From contig JAHXIP010000008.1 in NCBI GenBank assembly GCA_025655575.1, positions 103,797 through 167,796 on the forward strand: a stretch of DNA of 64,000 bases. The letters are read 5' to 3'. Under the pieces are notes generated by a model, which did not search any database, was not told the origin of the DNA, and was given only the letters and a program-made list of their open reading frames with translations. Shown here piece after piece: positions 56,088-64,000 of the stretch. The number at the start of each line of letters is the position of its first letter. Within the stretch, counting starts at the first letter, position 1. This DNA comes from Candidatus Thiodiazotropha sp. (ex Monitilora ramsayi). GTDB lineage: Bacteria; Pseudomonadota; Gammaproteobacteria; Chromatiales; Chromatiaceae. The translations under genes and the position numbers were made by a program.

Positions 56088-57220
56088 CGGAAATACCGGC
56101 CCATGTGCCCTCACCCTGCTACCTGCTGGAGGTGGCGAAGCTGAGGGCCAACCTGGCACTGATCGACCGTGTCCAGAAAGAGAGCGGTTGCACAATTATC
56201 CTGGCCCTCAAGGGCTTCGCCATGTGGTCAAGCTTCCCAATCGTGCGGGAGTATCTATCGGGCTGCTCCACCAGCTCCTACAACGAGGCGCGGCTGGCCC
56301 GGGAACACTTCGGTAATCACATCCATCTCTATGCCCCGGCTTATACCGAAACGGAGTTCCCCGACCTGATCGAACTCTCAGACCGCATCTCGTTCAACTC
56401 TCTGACCCAGTGAAACCGCTTCGGTGAGCAGGCCCTGACTGCCGGTATCTCCTGCGGTCTTCGGGTCAACCCCCGGATCAATGAAGTGGAGACCGACCTC
56501 TACAACCCCAGCGGCGAGCAGTCACGACTCGGCATACCCCAGGAAGAGCTGACCAACGGTGTACCCCCTGGTATCGAAGGTCTCCACGTCCATGCCCTCT
56601 GTGAGAACGAGGCCGACGCCACCGAACGACTGATCCAGGCATTGGAGTCACGCTTCGGCCATCTGCTGCCCTCAATGAAGTGGTGCAACCTGGGCGGCGG
56701 ACATCTGATGACCCGCCCCGGCTACGATGTGGACCGACTGATCCGTACCCTCAAAGCATTCCGCCAACGTCATCCCCACCTGGAAGTCGTACTGGAACCG
56801 GGCTCCGCCATCGCCTGGCGCACCGGCCCACTCATCTCCACCGTGCTCGACATCATCGAACGCGGCGGTATCCAGATTGCAATGCTCGACACATCAGCCA
56901 CCACCCACATGCCCGATGTGCTGGAGATGCCCTACCGCGCCGAAGTCCGTGGCGCCGATTATCCCGACATCAAGGCCCATACCTACCGATTGGGAGACCT
57001 CACCTGCCTTGCAGGCGACATCATCGGTGACTACTCCTTCGACCAACCACTAAAGATTGGTGATCGGGTGACCTTCGAAGACATGATCCACTACACCATG
57101 GTGAAGACCACCATGTTCAATGGGGTGGCGCACCCGTCTATTGCCATTCAGCATGAAGATGGCTCGATAGAAGTAATCCGAAAGTTTCGATATGCCGATT
57201 ATGAGGGGCGACTCTCATGA
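56084..57220 (+). pseudogene. nspC: Carboxynorspermidine decarboxylase with in-frame TGA
   Basis: This PLP-dependent decarboxylase would be about 378 residues. The frame from 56084 is stopped at 56411-56413 (TGA) after NSLTQ and continues in the same frame with NRFGEQALTAG to 57220. The TGA probably replaces a Trp TGG (my recollection of relatives is QWNRFG). The fragments still show ILALKGFAMWS (PLP Lys), HVHALCENEADA and LGGGHLM. Further on, DTSATTHMPDVLEMPYR has Thr where I remember a conserved Cys. A genuine nonsense mutation or a sequencing error are both possible. The second fragment has an internal ATG at 56486. Confidence 0.8.
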
Positions 57221-57297
57221 TTTTGAGTATCTTCCCTTCTGTGGTGAAGGTAACTGCCGACCAGACGGGTCAGAGTCAATTCACTCAGAACCCTGAG

Positions 57298-58728
57298 CTA
57301 TTTCTCGCCTAACTGCTGTTTCAAGACATCGATAAATTGCCGGTAACGCGTGTGCAGACCATTGTTGGGCTGGGGCAGGAAGGCATCTGCATTCACGCTT
57401 GCATGCCAGTCCAATGGACAGCCGGCAGCCTGCCAGGCGATGCCGCGTGCGGTGGCTTCTATCTGTGGCGGTCGCAGTACGGTCAGCCCGGAAAGGTCTG
57501 CCAGTTTCTGGCATAGACCATCGAGTCTGGCGAGCCCTCCACTGAGTTGTATACGCCGGGTGTCCGGTGCATGCTCTTGCAGCAATACGACATTCACCTG
57601 CACCAGGAACAGGATACTTTCCACTACCGCAGCAATCGCATGTGCCGGTGAAGGTGGCTCGCGCAGGAAGTGTGGCGCCGGTCCGGCTTGCCACCAGGGG
57701 GCGCCCAAACCACCCACGGTATTGATAAACAGCGGCGGATCATCAATATCAGCCAGCCACCCTGCCATATGTTGCTCATGATTAGTCATAGCCAGATGAT
57801 TTGCTGCCCAGTCGAGCGCTGCGCCCGCCCCGTTCACCGTGCCTTCCAGGTAGTAGTCGCCGGTCTGCCCATGGCTTTGCGATATGCCCGCCAGTAGCCC
57901 GTCAGGCCGCACAGTAGTATCCGCTACCGGCAGTAATACGAAGGCGCCGGTACCGAGATTGATGATGATCGTGCCGGGCTCTGGCCGCCCCTGCGCATAC
58001 AGTGCGGCTGTCTGGTCTCCGTTGACCGCACGCAAGGGAATATTACTGCTCTGGGTAACGCCATAATCCGAACAGATGGGCCGGCAGGATGGCAGCACCG
58101 AGATGGGTACATCAAACAATGCCAGCAGATCAGGATCCCAGTCTCGACTTTGCAGATTCCACAACAGGGTACGAGAGGCATTGGCATGATCCACCCATGC
58201 AGGATTGCCGACGAGCAAATGATACATCAACCAAGTGACCAGCGGTCCCATCAACAGTTCGCCCGATGTCAGCGCACGAGCCACTGCCGGTTCCTGTTCG
58301 AGCAACCAGCGCAGTTTGCTCGCACCATAATGTGCGAAGAGCCGTAATCCGGTTTTATTTTGGACGATTGAATCCAGCGGTGTGAGTGCTGCGATCAGTG
58401 ATTCGTTGCGCCGGTCCTGCCAGCTGAGTAGCGGGCTGAGTGCCTCGCCATCAACCCGGTTCCACGCCACTACGCTAGAGCGCTGCGTGGCTAGTCCGGC
58501 GGCGCTGATCTGGGAGGGATGCACACCTGGCGAATCGAGCACCTCGGCAATGACCGATTGCATGGAAGTGAGTATCTGTTGTGCATCCTGTTCCACCTCG
58601 GTACGACTGTGCCGATGCAGCGCAACGCTCTGCTGTGCCATGGCGACGACAGCACCGAGCCTGTCAAACACAACGGCGCGCGTGGCATGCGTGCCCTGGT
58701 CAAGTGCAAGAATCTGTCCCCGTTCCAT
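57298..58728 (-). CDS. Glycerol kinase-like FGGY kinase
   Basis: This enzyme would phosphorylate glycerol to sn-glycerol 3-phosphate with ATP. The ATG at 58728 overlaps the stop of the glpD-like gene by one base and gives MERGQILALDQGTHATRAV; the frame remains open upstream inside glpD, which I do not count. FGGY motifs are ALDQGTHATRAVVFD, NGDQTAALYAQG and the second phosphate-binding GTGAFVLL. It is 476 residues long. Weaker match in the middle than E. coli GlpK leaves a related polyol kinase possible. Third in the glp-type operon. Confidence 0.8.
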   Translation of the reverse strand: MERGQILALDQGTHATRAVVFDRLGAVVAMAQQSVALHRHSRTEVEQDAQQILTSMQSVIAEVLDSPGVHPSQISAAGLATQRSSVVAWNRVDGEALSPLLSWQDRRNESLIAALTPLDSIVQNKTGLRLFAHYGASKLRWLLEQEPAVARALTSGELLMGPLVTWLMYHLLVGNPAWVDHANASRTLLWNLQSRDWDPDLLALFDVPISVLPSCRPICSDYGVTQSSNIPLRAVNGDQTAALYAQGRPEPGTIIINLGTGAFVLLPVADTTVRPDGLLAGISQSHGQTGDYYLEGTVNGAGAALDWAANHLAMTNHEQHMAGWLADIDDPPLFINTVGGLGAPWWQAGPAPHFLREPPSPAHAIAAVVESILFLVQVNVVLLQEHAPDTRRIQLSGGLARLDGLCQKLADLSGLTVLRPPQIEATARGIAWQAAGCPLDWHASVNADAFLPQPNNGLHTRYRQFIDVLKQQLGEK

Positions 58729-59900
58729 CAATCGACCGGCACCAGTGTGACATCCGACGTGCGTGCAATCTGTTTGCGTTGCGGCAGGCTGTTCGCCAGA
58801 CACTGCATGACCTTCTGTGCCGTAGCGCGATAGCCGCTCAGCTTGCCTCCGTAGATGGAAACCACACGGGGTTGGCTCTCTCTGTCCACCGACAGCGTGG
58901 TCTCGCGTGAACGCGAGAATGCCGCACCCTTATCCAATGGCAATACGCGCAAGCCGGAAAACATCTCGATGATACGGTCCGGGCGTTGCGGAAAATAGTG
59001 GTGCAGCACATCCAGCAGGTAACTTATCTCCTCATCGAGTGGATGTACCCCGGCAGGATTGCCGGTGTACGGTTTTTCAGTAGTGCCCAGCATGCAAGAG
59101 TTGCCCCAGGGCAACAGGAATACTGCGCGGTGATCACAGGGTGCTTCCATATAGTAGCAACCAGCGGACAGCGGGCCCTCCAAAATCAGGTGTGTACCTT
59201 GCACCAGTTCCATCGGAACGCTCGCTAGCGATGGGCTGATTCGACTGTCCACACTATCTACCCACGGTCCACCGGCATTGACCAGTGCATGGGTGGTGCA
59301 GTGTTTATCGACGCCATTTGCACGGTACTGAACCTCACACTGGCGGGCATGAATCTGTGCGGCCAGGAACTCCGCGGGACAGACAAGCTCGGCACCGAAT
59401 CGTTCGGCTGACCGCATGACGGCCCGTGTCAGCGCCGCATCATCAGTCTGCGCATCATGGTACTGGTAAACTGCCTGCAAGCCTTGTGTCTCCAGACCGT
59501 CCAGATCACCCCACTCGTTATGCCGCAGCTTGCGGAAGTGGCTGCCTTGCCCGAAACCACTCAGAACGGCATAGAGCATCAGGCCAGCGCGCAACGCCAG
59601 CGGACGGCGTGTGGTCTCCGGGTAGACCGGAATGTGGAATGAACGCATGCGTACCAGTTCCGGGGCAATCTTCAGCAGAATCGTGCGTTCCTGCAAGTTC
59701 TCCCTCACCAGTCCGAAGTGATTATCCTCCAGGTAGCGCAGACCACCGTGAATCAGCTTGCTGGAGCGGCTGGAGGTGCCGGCAGCCAGCCCGTTTTTTT
59801 CGAGCAGCAATACCGAGTGTCCGGCGCAAGCGGCAGCCTGCGCTACCCCGACCCCGTGTATGCCGCCACCGACTACGACGACATCATAGTGTTCAGGCAT
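58728..59900 (-). CDS. FAD-dependent glycerol-3-phosphate dehydrogenase-like protein, short form
   Basis: The N-terminal FAD motif VVVVGGGIHGVGVAQAAA and the segment AGTSSRSSKLIHGGLRYLE identify the GlpD family. It oxidises glycerol 3-phosphate to dihydroxyacetone phosphate at the membrane and feeds electrons to quinone. At 390 residues it is shorter than typical GlpD (about 500) and seems to lack most of the C-terminal cap domain; the truncation is not caused by an obvious frameshift. It sits between the phosphodiesterase (8-bp overlap) and the kinase. Confidence 0.82.
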   Translation of the reverse strand: MPEHYDVVVVGGGIHGVGVAQAAACAGHSVLLLEKNGLAAGTSSRSSKLIHGGLRYLEDNHFGLVRENLQERTILLKIAPELVRMRSFHIPVYPETTRRPLALRAGLMLYAVLSGFGQGSHFRKLRHNEWGDLDGLETQGLQAVYQYHDAQTDDAALTRAVMRSAERFGAELVCPAEFLAAQIHARQCEVQYRANGVDKHCTTHALVNAGGPWVDSVDSRISPSLASVPMELVQGTHLILEGPLSAGCYYMEAPCDHRAVFLLPWGNSCMLGTTEKPYTGNPAGVHPLDEEISYLLDVLHHYFPQRPDRIIEMFSGLRVLPLDKGAAFSRSRETTLSVDRESQPRVVSIYGGKLSGYRATAQKVMQCLANSLPQRKQIARTSDVTLVPVD

Positions 59901-60636
59901 TGGGGGTTCCAGATAAGTCTGGGGTGGTCAGCAAGGAGCGGATGTTATTCGTCTCCACCAGCTGGATGCCACGTGACAGTTGCCGGGCCACTTCCGCTGC
60001 CTCATCCACTGTGTAAACGGCCCATTGCCAGCGACCCGGCCAGAGTGGTTTGTCTTCTCCCGGCAAGCGTTTGCGGCTGACGAACAGGTAGTCAGGTTCA
60101 AGCTGTTCAGCCAGCACCCGACTGCGTTCCGACCATTCGCTCAACACCCAGCCACTGGGGATACGCGCTTTGACAAGTCGCACCACTTCAGCATTAAACG
60201 AAATGACGACACATTGATCATGAACCGGAGAGAGCTGCTCCAGCACGCGATACACCACAGACTCGACACCAAAGGCATCGAGACTTTCCTGCTTGATTTC
60301 CACAAAGGCCTGCGCCTGCGGCCACTGTCCGAGTAGCACAACAAAATCTTCCAGGCGAGCAATCCGCACCTGTGGAAAATGATTGCCGAACTGCTCTGCC
60401 TGACCGGCTGGAAGTTCGCGCATATCGCGCCAGCTTGTCTCTGTTACCCGCAAGTCATGCCCGGTCATTTTCAGCAAGCCCGGGTCATGGCAGAGTACGG
60501 GTACCCCGTCAACAGTGATTTGCACATCGGTCTCCAGCAGGTGCGCGCCCGCCTCAAGAACGGCACGGAAACCTTCCAGGGAGTTTTCCGGTAGATTGAC
60601 CGGTTCGCCACGATGCGCAATCAATACGGCGTTCAT
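59893..60636 (-). CDS. Glycerophosphodiester phosphodiesterase (GlpQ/UgpQ-like)
   Basis: This enzyme hydrolyses glycerophosphodiesters to glycerol 3-phosphate and an alcohol. Motifs are LIAHRGEPVNLPENSLEGF (catalytic His and metal Glu), LLETDVQITVDGVPVLCHDP and FVEIKQE. No signal peptide is seen, so it is cytoplasmic like UgpQ. I chose ATG 60636 (MNAVLIAHRG) because it begins directly before the first strand and follows a GAGAG; a Met four codons upstream is possible. It is the first gene of a three-gene operon that supplies then uses glycerol 3-phosphate. Confidence 0.9.
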   Translation of the reverse strand: MNAVLIAHRGEPVNLPENSLEGFRAVLEAGAHLLETDVQITVDGVPVLCHDPGLLKMTGHDLRVTETSWRDMRELPAGQAEQFGNHFPQVRIARLEDFVVLLGQWPQAQAFVEIKQESLDAFGVESVVYRVLEQLSPVHDQCVVISFNAEVVRLVKARIPSGWVLSEWSERSRVLAEQLEPDYLFVSRKRLPGEDKPLWPGRWQWAVYTVDEAAEVARQLSRGIQLVETNNIRSLLTTPDLSGTPNA

Positions 60637-60854
60637 CTCTCGTCTCATCAGTCGTTGTTGTTGTGTGCGAGGTTCTGGTTAACCGGATAATCGTATGACT
60701 GGCGTCTTCTCAGACTTTGTTGTCTCAAAGGTCGGTAAAACTCTTCGCGTACCTATGCCTTATTATGGCTAAAAAATCGTCAGCACGTAGCGTAGCTAGC
60801 AATAATAGGAGAGTGATTTTGTCTTGACCCCGTTAATTGTTAGCCGTTTGCCAC

Positions 60855-61769
60855 TCAACGGATACGTCGAGACCAATACCCTGCCAGCATCGAGCCGGAT
60901 AGATTGTGCCAAATAGAAAACAGTGCACCCGGCAGGGCCGCTGCGGCAGAGAAGTATTTCACAGTCAACGCTACACCCAAACCCGAATTCTGCATCCCCA
61001 CCTCAATAGCCAGCGTTCGACAGATTCGCTCATCCCAACCCAACAACCTTGGCAGCCAATAGCCACTCGCCAGTCCGAACAGATTGTGCAAGATAACCGC
61101 CAGCGCTACGGCCATACCCATGTTTGCAAGATTGCCCCGATTGAGCGCCACGACGATAGCGATAATTACCACAATCGCCAGCACAGAGACCAATGGAAAG
61201 AGATGTTTGACACCACTTAGCTTACGACCGAACAGGCTGTTGACCAGTACACCCAACGATACAGGCAACAACACAATCTTAAAGATAGACCAGAGCATGC
61301 TCTCTACCGGCACCGGTACCTTCTGGCCCACATAGAGCCATGTGAGCAGCGGTGTTGCAACAATAGCCAGCAGCGTAGAGATCGTGGTAAGTGTGATAGA
61401 GAGCGCAACATCCCCTTTCGCCAGATAACAAACCACATTGGATGCCGTGCCACCCGGACAAGCCCCCACCAACACCAGTCCCACCATCAGATAAGGAGGC
61501 AAACCCAACGACTCGGCAATTAACCAGGCCGCAAGCGGCATCACCAGATACTGCAACAGAACACCCACACCAATGACACCGGGTCGTTTAAGCACCTCAG
61601 AGAAACTGTGCCAAGTGAGTGTCATCCCCATGCCGAACATCACCACGCCCAGCAGGGGTACGATTGCTGGCTTCAAGACTACAAAAAAACCAGGGATCAC
61701 ATAAGCAACGAGTGAGAAGAGCAATGCCCAAACAGGGAATAAACGAGTAATGCGGTTAATCATCAGCAA
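60855..61769 (-). CDS. Bile acid:sodium symporter (BASS) family transporter
   Basis: This polytopic inner-membrane protein of 304 residues has about nine helices. The key family stretch is LVGACPGGTASNVVCYLAKG (Na+-site region), with later EVGMQNSGLGVALTVKYF. BASS members move bile acids, pantothenate, pyruvate or other organic acids with sodium; the substrate cannot be read. It has a 206-bp gap to the glp operon start and no visible partner gene. Confidence 0.9.
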   Translation of the reverse strand: MLMINRITRLFPVWALLFSLVAYVIPGFFVVLKPAIVPLLGVVMFGMGMTLTWHSFSEVLKRPGVIGVGVLLQYLVMPLAAWLIAESLGLPPYLMVGLVLVGACPGGTASNVVCYLAKGDVALSITLTTISTLLAIVATPLLTWLYVGQKVPVPVESMLWSIFKIVLLPVSLGVLVNSLFGRKLSGVKHLFPLVSVLAIVVIIAIVVALNRGNLANMGMAVALAVILHNLFGLASGYWLPRLLGWDERICRTLAIEVGMQNSGLGVALTVKYFSAAAALPGALFSIWHNLSGSMLAGYWSRRIR

Positions 61770-61908
61770 AGGAAGGCTGGCATCTCAGTTAACAGACTCA
61801 TTATCGATAATAGAGGTGAACTGATTTCACAGTAAAACAGCCCTCTAAGAAACACCCATCGAAACTTCTAGTTTAAAATGATTACTTTGCCCCCATTTGT
61901 ACCATGTA

Positions 61909-62317
61909 TCAATGTTCCTTACCCGCATAGATCCACATTGATTCTGTATTACCTGCACGTTCGAATCCTATTTTTTCGTAAAACTCGATTGCATTACCGT
62001 CGGCAGTAAGCATCTGTTGATGGAAGTCTCTATCTATCAATAGCATCGCCTCCATCATCTTTCGGCCAATACCTTTGCCTTGATATTTTGGATGCACAAG
62101 CATATGCGGATAGTAAACAACTAAGCGACCATCTGAGATGGCATTACCGATACCAACCAATTCTCCATTAATACGAGCTGTTACGAGCGTATCTGAGTTC
62201 AGGAGAGCGAGAATTAACTTATCTGGCTTATTTTGCTGAAGACCAACCATTAGCTTTATATAAATCTATGACTTCTGCTTCTTCAATATGACCATTGGTC
62301 TCTATATTAATGTCCAT
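61909..62317 (-). pseudogene. GNAT acetyltransferase, frameshifted integron-cassette gene
   Basis: The frame from 62250 to 61909 gives only 113 residues (VYYPHMLVHPKYQGKGIGRKMMEAM holds the acetyl-CoA signature; written here in overlapping part). The missing N-terminus is present in another frame: ATG 62317 reads MDINIETNGHIEEAEVIDLY then KANGWSSA before a stop. Removing one A from the A4 run at 62231-62234 joins them as GWSSANKPDKLILALL, the expected family order. It lies 22 bp after an attC site in the cassette direction. Either a true frameshift or a homopolymer sequencing error. Confidence 0.75.
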
Positions 62318-62339
62318 ATATTCCCCAGTTATATATATT

Positions 62340-62413
62340 GCATAACGTTTGACTCCGCCGCTCGTGAAATCGGGGCAACTTGGAGCGTAGCGGAAAGGCG
62401 CTACTTGTTATGC
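62340..62413 (-). other. Integron attC recombination site
   Basis: A 74-bp element bounded by GCATAAC and GTTATGC, perfect inverted 7-mers. The internal arms pair imperfectly, as in attC L boxes. In the minus direction it begins GCATAACAAG and ends AACGTTATGC. The hydrolase stop codon TAG lies inside its left end, the usual position of an attC right after a cassette gene. Confidence 0.75.
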
Positions 62414-63342
62414 GATTCTTGCAGTAGTTGGCCCAGCTTTGTAAAGAAGTCACTACGGTAATGGTTACCTTTACTTTGCAAGCGGTGATCTGCTCCTGGA
62501 TATACTACAAGCAAAAGGTTTTTCTTACCGGCTTCCTTGAACTCCGATTCCAGGAAATAGGCAGACTCAACTGGAACATTTCTGTCTTTCTCACCAATAC
62601 CCACCATGATCGGAATATCTAACTTGAGGAAATCAGGTAAAGGATCGATATCCATGACGTTTGACCAATAGCGGTAAGGGTGCCCTAACCAACTTTTCTC
62701 AATGCTGCGAGGATCGGCTGTAATATTTTTCCAGGCCGAATCAATATCAATCACTATTCCATTTTTTTTCTCAAGGGTAGTGAGCACTTGACGCATTGGG
62801 TAGCCGCCATCGCCAATGATTGCAAGATGAGTAATTTCAGGGATCAATCCTGCAATCCTGACAGCGGGCAATGAGCCTTCTGAGACACCAACCAAACCAA
62901 CATTTTTAGGTTTGTGATAGATTGATTTCAGTTGCGCGGTGATGAATTCCGAATAGTCTACGACCCACTGGTCGGGATTGTTTGCAATATGAAAACCCTG
63001 CTTGCAGCCAAACATGCCTGTGCTACGATCACTTACGAAACGCTTATTGAGCACAAAAATACGGGCAGAGATGGATAAACCGTTAACATAATCAGGCATG
63101 ACATACTTCCAACTTGGACAACCAGATCCACCATAAAAGAAAATAAAAGTATCTGGTTGCGCACTGTCACCGACTAAGAAAGTGTAGAAGATGCTTATCT
63201 CATCATCTTGATATCGAAAATAGTTTGGCTCAGGCGCTTGCTTACTATATACGTGAGCAATGGGTTGTAAGCTGGAGCACCCTGACAAAGCTAGAAGCGC
63301 GAAAATAACAGCTGGTTTCAAAATAAATTTAGGCTTATTCAT
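62401..63342 (-). CDS. Alpha/beta-hydrolase-type lipoprotein, integron cassette gene
   Basis: The chosen start at 63342 (MNKPKFILKPAV) leads straight into a lipobox (LLALSGCS); nine more codons are open upstream. The hydrolase fold shows FIFFYGGSGCPSW (oxyanion region), VGLVGVSEGSLPAVRIAG with the nucleophile Ser in GVSEGS, GIGEKDRNVP for the acid, and YPGADHRLQSKG for the His. The product, 313 residues, should be a membrane-anchored esterase or peptidase-like enzyme of unknown substrate. Base composition is AT-richer than most of the window. The gene is flanked by two attC sites in the right orientation, so it is a mobile cassette. Confidence 0.85.
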   Translation of the reverse strand: MNKPKFILKPAVIFALLALSGCSSLQPIAHVYSKQAPEPNYFRYQDDEISIFYTFLVGDSAQPDTFIFFYGGSGCPSWKYVMPDYVNGLSISARIFVLNKRFVSDRSTGMFGCKQGFHIANNPDQWVVDYSEFITAQLKSIYHKPKNVGLVGVSEGSLPAVRIAGLIPEITHLAIIGDGGYPMRQVLTTLEKKNGIVIDIDSAWKNITADPRSIEKSWLGHPYRYWSNVMDIDPLPDFLKLDIPIMVGIGEKDRNVPVESAYFLESEFKEAGKKNLLLVVYPGADHRLQSKGNHYRSDFFTKLGQLLQESHNK

Positions 63343-63352
63343 TCTAAAATAC

Positions 63353-63414
63353 ATAACGACCAGGCTCACTAGAGAGCGATCGAACTGAGCGAATCCAGTG
63401 AAGCCTATTGTTAT
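63353..63414 (-). other. Integron attC recombination site
   Basis: A 62-bp element with outer ATAAC/GTTAT pairs and inner arms AGGCTCACT and AGTGAAGCCT. The inner arms are complementary except for one unpaired A, the extrahelical base that marks attC sites. The central spacer is about 26 bases. It lies 10 bp upstream of the hydrolase start, so it is the 3' attC of the preceding cassette. Confidence 0.8.
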
Positions 63415-63968
63415 ATTTTATTGTGATACCTCACCCTTCGATACCACGTTGGTAGGTGGGCTAATCATGGATCATAACAGGTGCTTATATAGCAGGCTCT
63501 TATTATCGTGTTATGCCGCCGGCTCCAATATTGTGATATGCCGCCAAAAGTTCTCAGTATGCACTTGACTAAGATTTGACCCGTGAAGAACACATTATTC
63601 ATATAGAGCCTTAGATACATATGATTTACCATGGATTTTTCTTTTATCCCTGAAAAGATGCCAGATTGATAGGCTGTTGTCTGTAGGCTTATTCCTACAC
63701 TGCGGTTCTCTCAAGTCTAACTGTGGCCTGACCTGGATTACTGAACTGTATGACACATTTTGACTCACCATTGGTTCACTTTTACTCGCTGTTGACTGAA
63801 TTTAACTCAACGACGACTTGTCGGGACTCGTGATTGACTGATATTTAGTCAACGTTGACAAAATTATACCCAGCGATGACTCTCAGAGACTCGATACTGA
63901 CTCTTTTTTGGGAGTGTAAAAAACCCTGTGTAAATGGCAATCTGTAAACCTAGAGAAAGGACAGAACC
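63415..63968. other. AT-rich gene-free region between the cassette array and a possible IS
   Basis: About 550 bp with no supported gene. It contains a further ATAAC...GTTAT pair at 63474-63514 (41 bp), too short and poorly paired to call attC with confidence. There is a 12/13 direct repeat ending TATGCCGCC (63508-63520 and 63532-63544). From 63760 on there are many TTGACT/GTCAAC motifs. Confidence 0.45.
63792..63854 (+). repeat. Two 21-bp TTGACTGA...CAACG palindromic repeats, 42 bp apart
   Basis: Copies at 63792-63812 and 63834-63854 agree at 17 of 21 positions, and each has its own dyad (TTGACT... AGTCAA in the second). The perfect 12-base palindrome GTCAACGTTGAC overlaps the end of the second. 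They lie 115-175 bp before the possible transposase start. They could be operator-like sites or part of a mobile-element end. Confidence 0.5.
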
Positions 63969-64000
63969 ATGCCATTAGATGACCAATTAATTGATCAGTT
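63969..64000 (+). CDS. Start of a possible IS256-type transposase (runs off the window)
   Basis: Only ten full codons are visible: ATG then PLDDQLIDQ, preceded by GAGAAAGGACAGAACC, a good ribosome site. From memory several IS256-family transposases begin with a similar acidic xLDDxLLDQLL stretch, and the site next to an integron cassette array fits a mobile element. The evidence is thin and any other protein remains possible. Confidence 0.35.
   Translation, partial: MPLDDQLIDQ

Noticed and set aside
56411..56413. TGA in nspC as a selenocysteine codon
   Set aside because: The expected residue is Trp, not Cys, and I see no hairpin of SECIS type directly after it; a nonsense change fits better.
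63474..63514. Third attC site
   Set aside because: The ATAAC and GTTAT boxes are present but only 41 bp apart and the inner arms do not pair well.
1..64000. CRISPR arrays, rRNA and tRNA genes
   Set aside because: No regular repeat-spacer series, no rRNA sequence and no convincing tRNA cloverleaf were recognised by eye.

Overview
The window is about 64 kb of a moderately GC-rich gammaproteobacterial chromosome. Gene content (Orn, RsgA, Adk, LptFG, PepA-HolC, PpsA-PpsR, Rnf, a PEP-CTERM protein, a very long pyruvate:ferredoxin oxidoreductase) points to a Chromatiales-like lineage, such as the sulfur-oxidising Sedimenticola/Thiodiazotropha type. That placement is inference from gene types only. 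No rRNA, tRNA or CRISPR array was seen.

Layout. 1-9.6 kb: end of queG, orn, a Ste24-type protease with a small cytochrome c, rsgA, a CDP-archaeol-synthase homologue, a metallophosphoesterase, and a PhoPQ-like two-component system with a PepSY protein. 9.7-17.1 kb: a metal-efflux block (SO_0444-type permease, then a czcI-C-B-A-like RND operon). 17.1-19.4 kb: tpm, adk, a lytic-transglycosylase-like lipoprotein. 19.5-25.5 kb: an OmpR/EnvZ-like system among genes for secreted or outer-membrane products (DUF2202 protein, three small glycine-tailed proteins, a beta-barrel). Three promoter regions there share a 10-bp-spaced TGAAACA direct repeat, which suggests a local regulon. 26-40.5 kb: rnfB, a 1645-residue PFOR with fused ferredoxin, rnfC-D-G-E-A, a tiny cysteine-rich membrane protein, ppsA and ppsR. 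40.7-51.3 kb: an adenylate/guanylate cyclase with a lipoprotein, a DUF3943 protein, lptFG, pepA-holC, a glyoxalase-fold protein, a coiled-coil protein and a PEP-CTERM protein. 51.7-57.2 kb: a DECR-like SDR, a PqaA-family protein, and a carboxynorspermidine pathway whose decarboxylase gene carries an in-frame stop. 57.3-61.8 kb: a glpK-glpD-glycerophosphodiesterase operon and a bile-acid/sodium symporter-family protein. 61.9-63.4 kb: an integrase-less integron cassette array with two attC-like sites. The window ends in the first codons of what may be an IS256-type transposase.

The most coherent system is the rnf-PFOR-pps block. Rnf can use NADH and the ion gradient to reduce ferredoxin. PFOR can then run as pyruvate synthase (acetyl-CoA plus CO2), PpsA makes PEP from pyruvate, and PpsR switches PpsA. 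This would be an energy-coupled route from acetyl-CoA to gluconeogenesis. The tiny cysteine protein in the operon resembles the Na+-NQR maturation factor NqrM in its cysteine layout and may serve Rnf assembly. The second most interesting system is the GAAAC-repeat regulon around the OmpR-like regulator, whose small secreted products I do not recognise.
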